Assembly (NCBI RefSeq): GCF_026659735.1
Contig: NZ_JANSKK010000003.1
Span: 118,246-182,245, forward strand
DNA length: 64,000 nt
DNA from: Staphylococcus pettenkoferi
Lineage (GTDB): Bacteria > Bacillota > Bacilli > Staphylococcales > Staphylococcaceae
Reading direction: 5' to 3'
Position 1 is the stretch's first letter. Every line of letters begins with the position of its first letter. The position numbers and the translations under genes are program-made. Below, piece by piece: positions 62,366 to 64,000 of the stretch. The notes below the pieces were generated by a model. It saw only the letters and a program-made list of their open reading frames with translations. It did no database searches and was not told where the DNA came from.

Positions 62366-63895
62366 ATGCATCAAGTTGGTTTTGGGTTATGGAACTGGGT
62401 AGCAGTCATCGTCTACTTGGTGGCAATGTTATTAATTGGGTCTTACTTCACGAAACGTGCGAGTAAAGATACAGATAGCTTCTTTACCGCCGGAGGTAAG
62501 TTGCCTTCATGGGTAGTTGGTTTCTCGATTTACGCAACAACGTTAAGCGCGATTACATTTATGTCCACGCCAGAGAAAGCTTTCTTGACTGACTGGGCTT
62601 ATGTTGCAGGTACAATTACGATTATCGCTATCGTACCAATTCTGAATTACTTCTATGTACCTTTCTTTAAAAAGTTAAAAGTAACTTCAGCTTACGAATA
62701 TTTAGAAGCACGCTTTGGCCCAAGTATTCGTTTAATTGGTTCACTATTATTCGTCCTCTTCCATTTAGGACGTGTCGCTATCGTTATTTACTTACCGACA
62801 CTTGCGATTACATCAGTTTCAGACATGAACCCGTACATCGTCGCAACACTCGTCGGCGTACTCTGTATTCTATATACATTCCTAGGTGGATTCGAAGGGG
62901 TCGTATGGAGTGACTTTATCCAAGGTGTCATCCTCCTTGGTGGCGCCTTCTTCATCATCTTACTCGGCGCACTTCAAATTCACGGTAACTTCGGCACAAT
63001 TTGGCACGACGCAATGGAACACAAGAAGATCTTGAGTGCAGACAACTTCGTCATTAACTCAGCAAGCGCAGCCTTTCCAATTATCTTTATTGGGAACATT
63101 TTTAACAACTTACATCAATACACAGCAAGCCAAGACGTCGTTCAACGTTACCAAGCTTCTGAATCCATGAAAGAGACACGTAAATCCCTTTGGACAAACG
63201 GACTATTAGCCATTCTATCCGCACCATTATTCTACGGTATGGGTACAATGCTCTACTCTTTCTATCAACATGCCGGTACATTACCGAAAGATTTCAACAC
63301 ATCTTCCGTAGTACCATACTTTATCTTGACTCAAATGCCACCATTTGTAGGCGGTTTACTCGTTGCGGCTATCTTTGCGGCAGCCCAATCGACAATTTCC
63401 TCAAGCTTAAACTCAATTTCAGCTTGTATCTCAGTCGATATCAAACACCGTTTCTTCGGTAAAGGTAAAGAGAAAGATGAAGTACAATTCGCACGTTTGA
63501 TGATCATCATTGCCGGCCTCTTCGGTTACGGCATGTCCATGTATCTCATCTTTGCGAAGTCAAACAACCTTTGGGACTTATTCCTACTCATCACAGGTCT
63601 CTTCGGTGTACCACTCGCAGGTATCTTTGCAGTAGGTATCTTTACAAAACGCACAAACACGTTCGGCGTTATCGTCGGCTTGATTGCAGGTATCTTAGTC
63701 GCTTACTTACTTAATGATAAAAGTAATCCAAGCGCACCATTCTACGTATCAATCATGTCATTCACGATCGCATTTATCATATCTTATGTTGTGAGCTTGT
63801 TCACACCAGTTAAAACCAAAGATATTACCGGTTTGACGATTTACGATAAAGACAAACCATCCACTTACATTTCAAAAGTGAAAACAAAAGGTTAA
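62366..63895 (+). CDS. nanT: Sialic acid:Na+ symporter NanT (SSS family)
   Basis: A 509-residue sodium:solute symporter with about 13 membrane segments. The SSS core motifs are visible: FTAGGKLPSWVVGFSIYATTLSAITFMSTP-type N-terminal region (residues about 38-68), TFLGGFEGVVWSDFIQG near 175 and AAAQSTISSSLNSISA near 345. Genetic linkage to nanA and resemblance to staphylococcal NanT identify the substrate as N-acetylneuraminate. Translated 18 bases after nanA. Confidence 0.93.
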   Translation: MHQVGFGLWNWVAVIVYLVAMLLIGSYFTKRASKDTDSFFTAGGKLPSWVVGFSIYATTLSAITFMSTPEKAFLTDWAYVAGTITIIAIVPILNYFYVPFFKKLKVTSAYEYLEARFGPSIRLIGSLLFVLFHLGRVAIVIYLPTLAITSVSDMNPYIVATLVGVLCILYTFLGGFEGVVWSDFIQGVILLGGAFFIILLGALQIHGNFGTIWHDAMEHKKILSADNFVINSASAAFPIIFIGNIFNNLHQYTASQDVVQRYQASESMKETRKSLWTNGLLAILSAPLFYGMGTMLYSFYQHAGTLPKDFNTSSVVPYFILTQMPPFVGGLLVAAIFAAAQSTISSSLNSISACISVDIKHRFFGKGKEKDEVQFARLMIIIAGLFGYGMSMYLIFAKSNNLWDLFLLITGLFGVPLAGIFAVGIFTKRTNTFGVIVGLIAGILVAYLLNDKSNPSAPFYVSIMSFTIAFIISYVVSLFTPVKTKDITGLTIYDKDKPSTYISKVKTKG

Positions 63896-63905
63896 TCGAT
63901 TAAAT

Positions 63906-63950
63906 ACACCTCTAAAGTTGATTCTAATACTCGCTTTAGAGGTGTTATTT
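63906..63950 (+). terminator. Terminator of nanAT
   Basis: ACACCTCTAAAG pairs with CTTTAGAGGTGT around a 16-base loop, followed by TATTTTG. Confidence 0.8.
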
Positions 63951-64000
63951 TGTGACGCATTCAATTCTTGAGATGATGATTCCCTTCTTACGGGAATGCA

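Noticed and set aside
1..64000. Defence island, prophage or other new multi-gene system
   Set aside because: Every longer gene fits a known metabolic, transport, regulatory or surface-polymer family; no nuclease, integrase or phage structural gene was seen.

Overview
The window reads as chromosomal DNA of a coagulase-negative Staphylococcus. It is AT-rich and gene-dense. It carries staphylococcal hallmarks: the mvaS / mvaC-mvaA mevalonate genes, cidR-cidABC, sortase A, the nan sialate genes, tarIJL and tarM. No rRNA, tRNA, CRISPR array, transposase or prophage gene was seen. The species cannot be fixed from the sequence alone. The poly-gamma-glutamate cap operon, the doubled tarIJL and the GT2-TarF fusion protein argue against S. 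aureus.

Layout. 0-24.7 kb holds core metabolism and transport: the start of a DUF1445 hydro-lyase gene, a BCCT osmolyte transporter, rocA, a NorB-like exporter, ogt, the mevalonate genes, an NhaC antiporter, cidR and cidABC with pyruvate oxidase, a YfcC transporter, and a run of small enzymes. 24.8-27.5 kb holds an M20 peptidase and then about 1.3 kb of non-coding, repeat-rich DNA. 28.0-32.4 kb is a complete poly-gamma-glutamate operon, capB-capC-capA-capE-capD; the 53-codon capE overlaps capA. 32.6-52.1 kb is a wall teichoic acid region: tarIJL (plus strand), a YkvI-like transporter with an isoleucine-2-epimerase-like enzyme, gtaB, a PIG-L deacetylase, two tandem TagE-like glycosyltransferases, a GT2-TarF fusion, a second tarI'J'L' on the minus strand, and tarM. 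52.2-58 kb carries an Rsp-like AraC regulator, a second M20 peptidase, a GNAT enzyme and srtA. 58-63.9 kb is the sialic acid locus nanE, nanR, nanK, nanA-nanT.

How it fits together. Much of the window concerns the cell surface. GtaB makes UDP-glucose, the Tar proteins build ribitol-phosphate wall teichoic acid, TarM and the TagE-like enzymes probably glycosylate it, the Cap proteins make and anchor poly-gamma-glutamate, and SrtA anchors surface proteins. Carbon control is visible: cre-like CcpA sites lie on or near the promoters of rocA, nhaC, cidA and nanAT. The same 15-bp palindrome precedes nanE and nanK and is the best candidate NanR operator.

The least explained content is non-coding. 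One mosaic family of long imperfect hairpins recurs in both orientations at about 2.3, 17.9, 26.0, 26.4, 26.9, 56.3, 56.5 and 59.0 kb, and an apparently separate hairpin family lies at 22.9-23.4 kb. I did not find a convincing new multi-gene system. The best candidates for something undescribed are these repeats, the composite teichoic acid locus, and the epimerase/YkvI pair.
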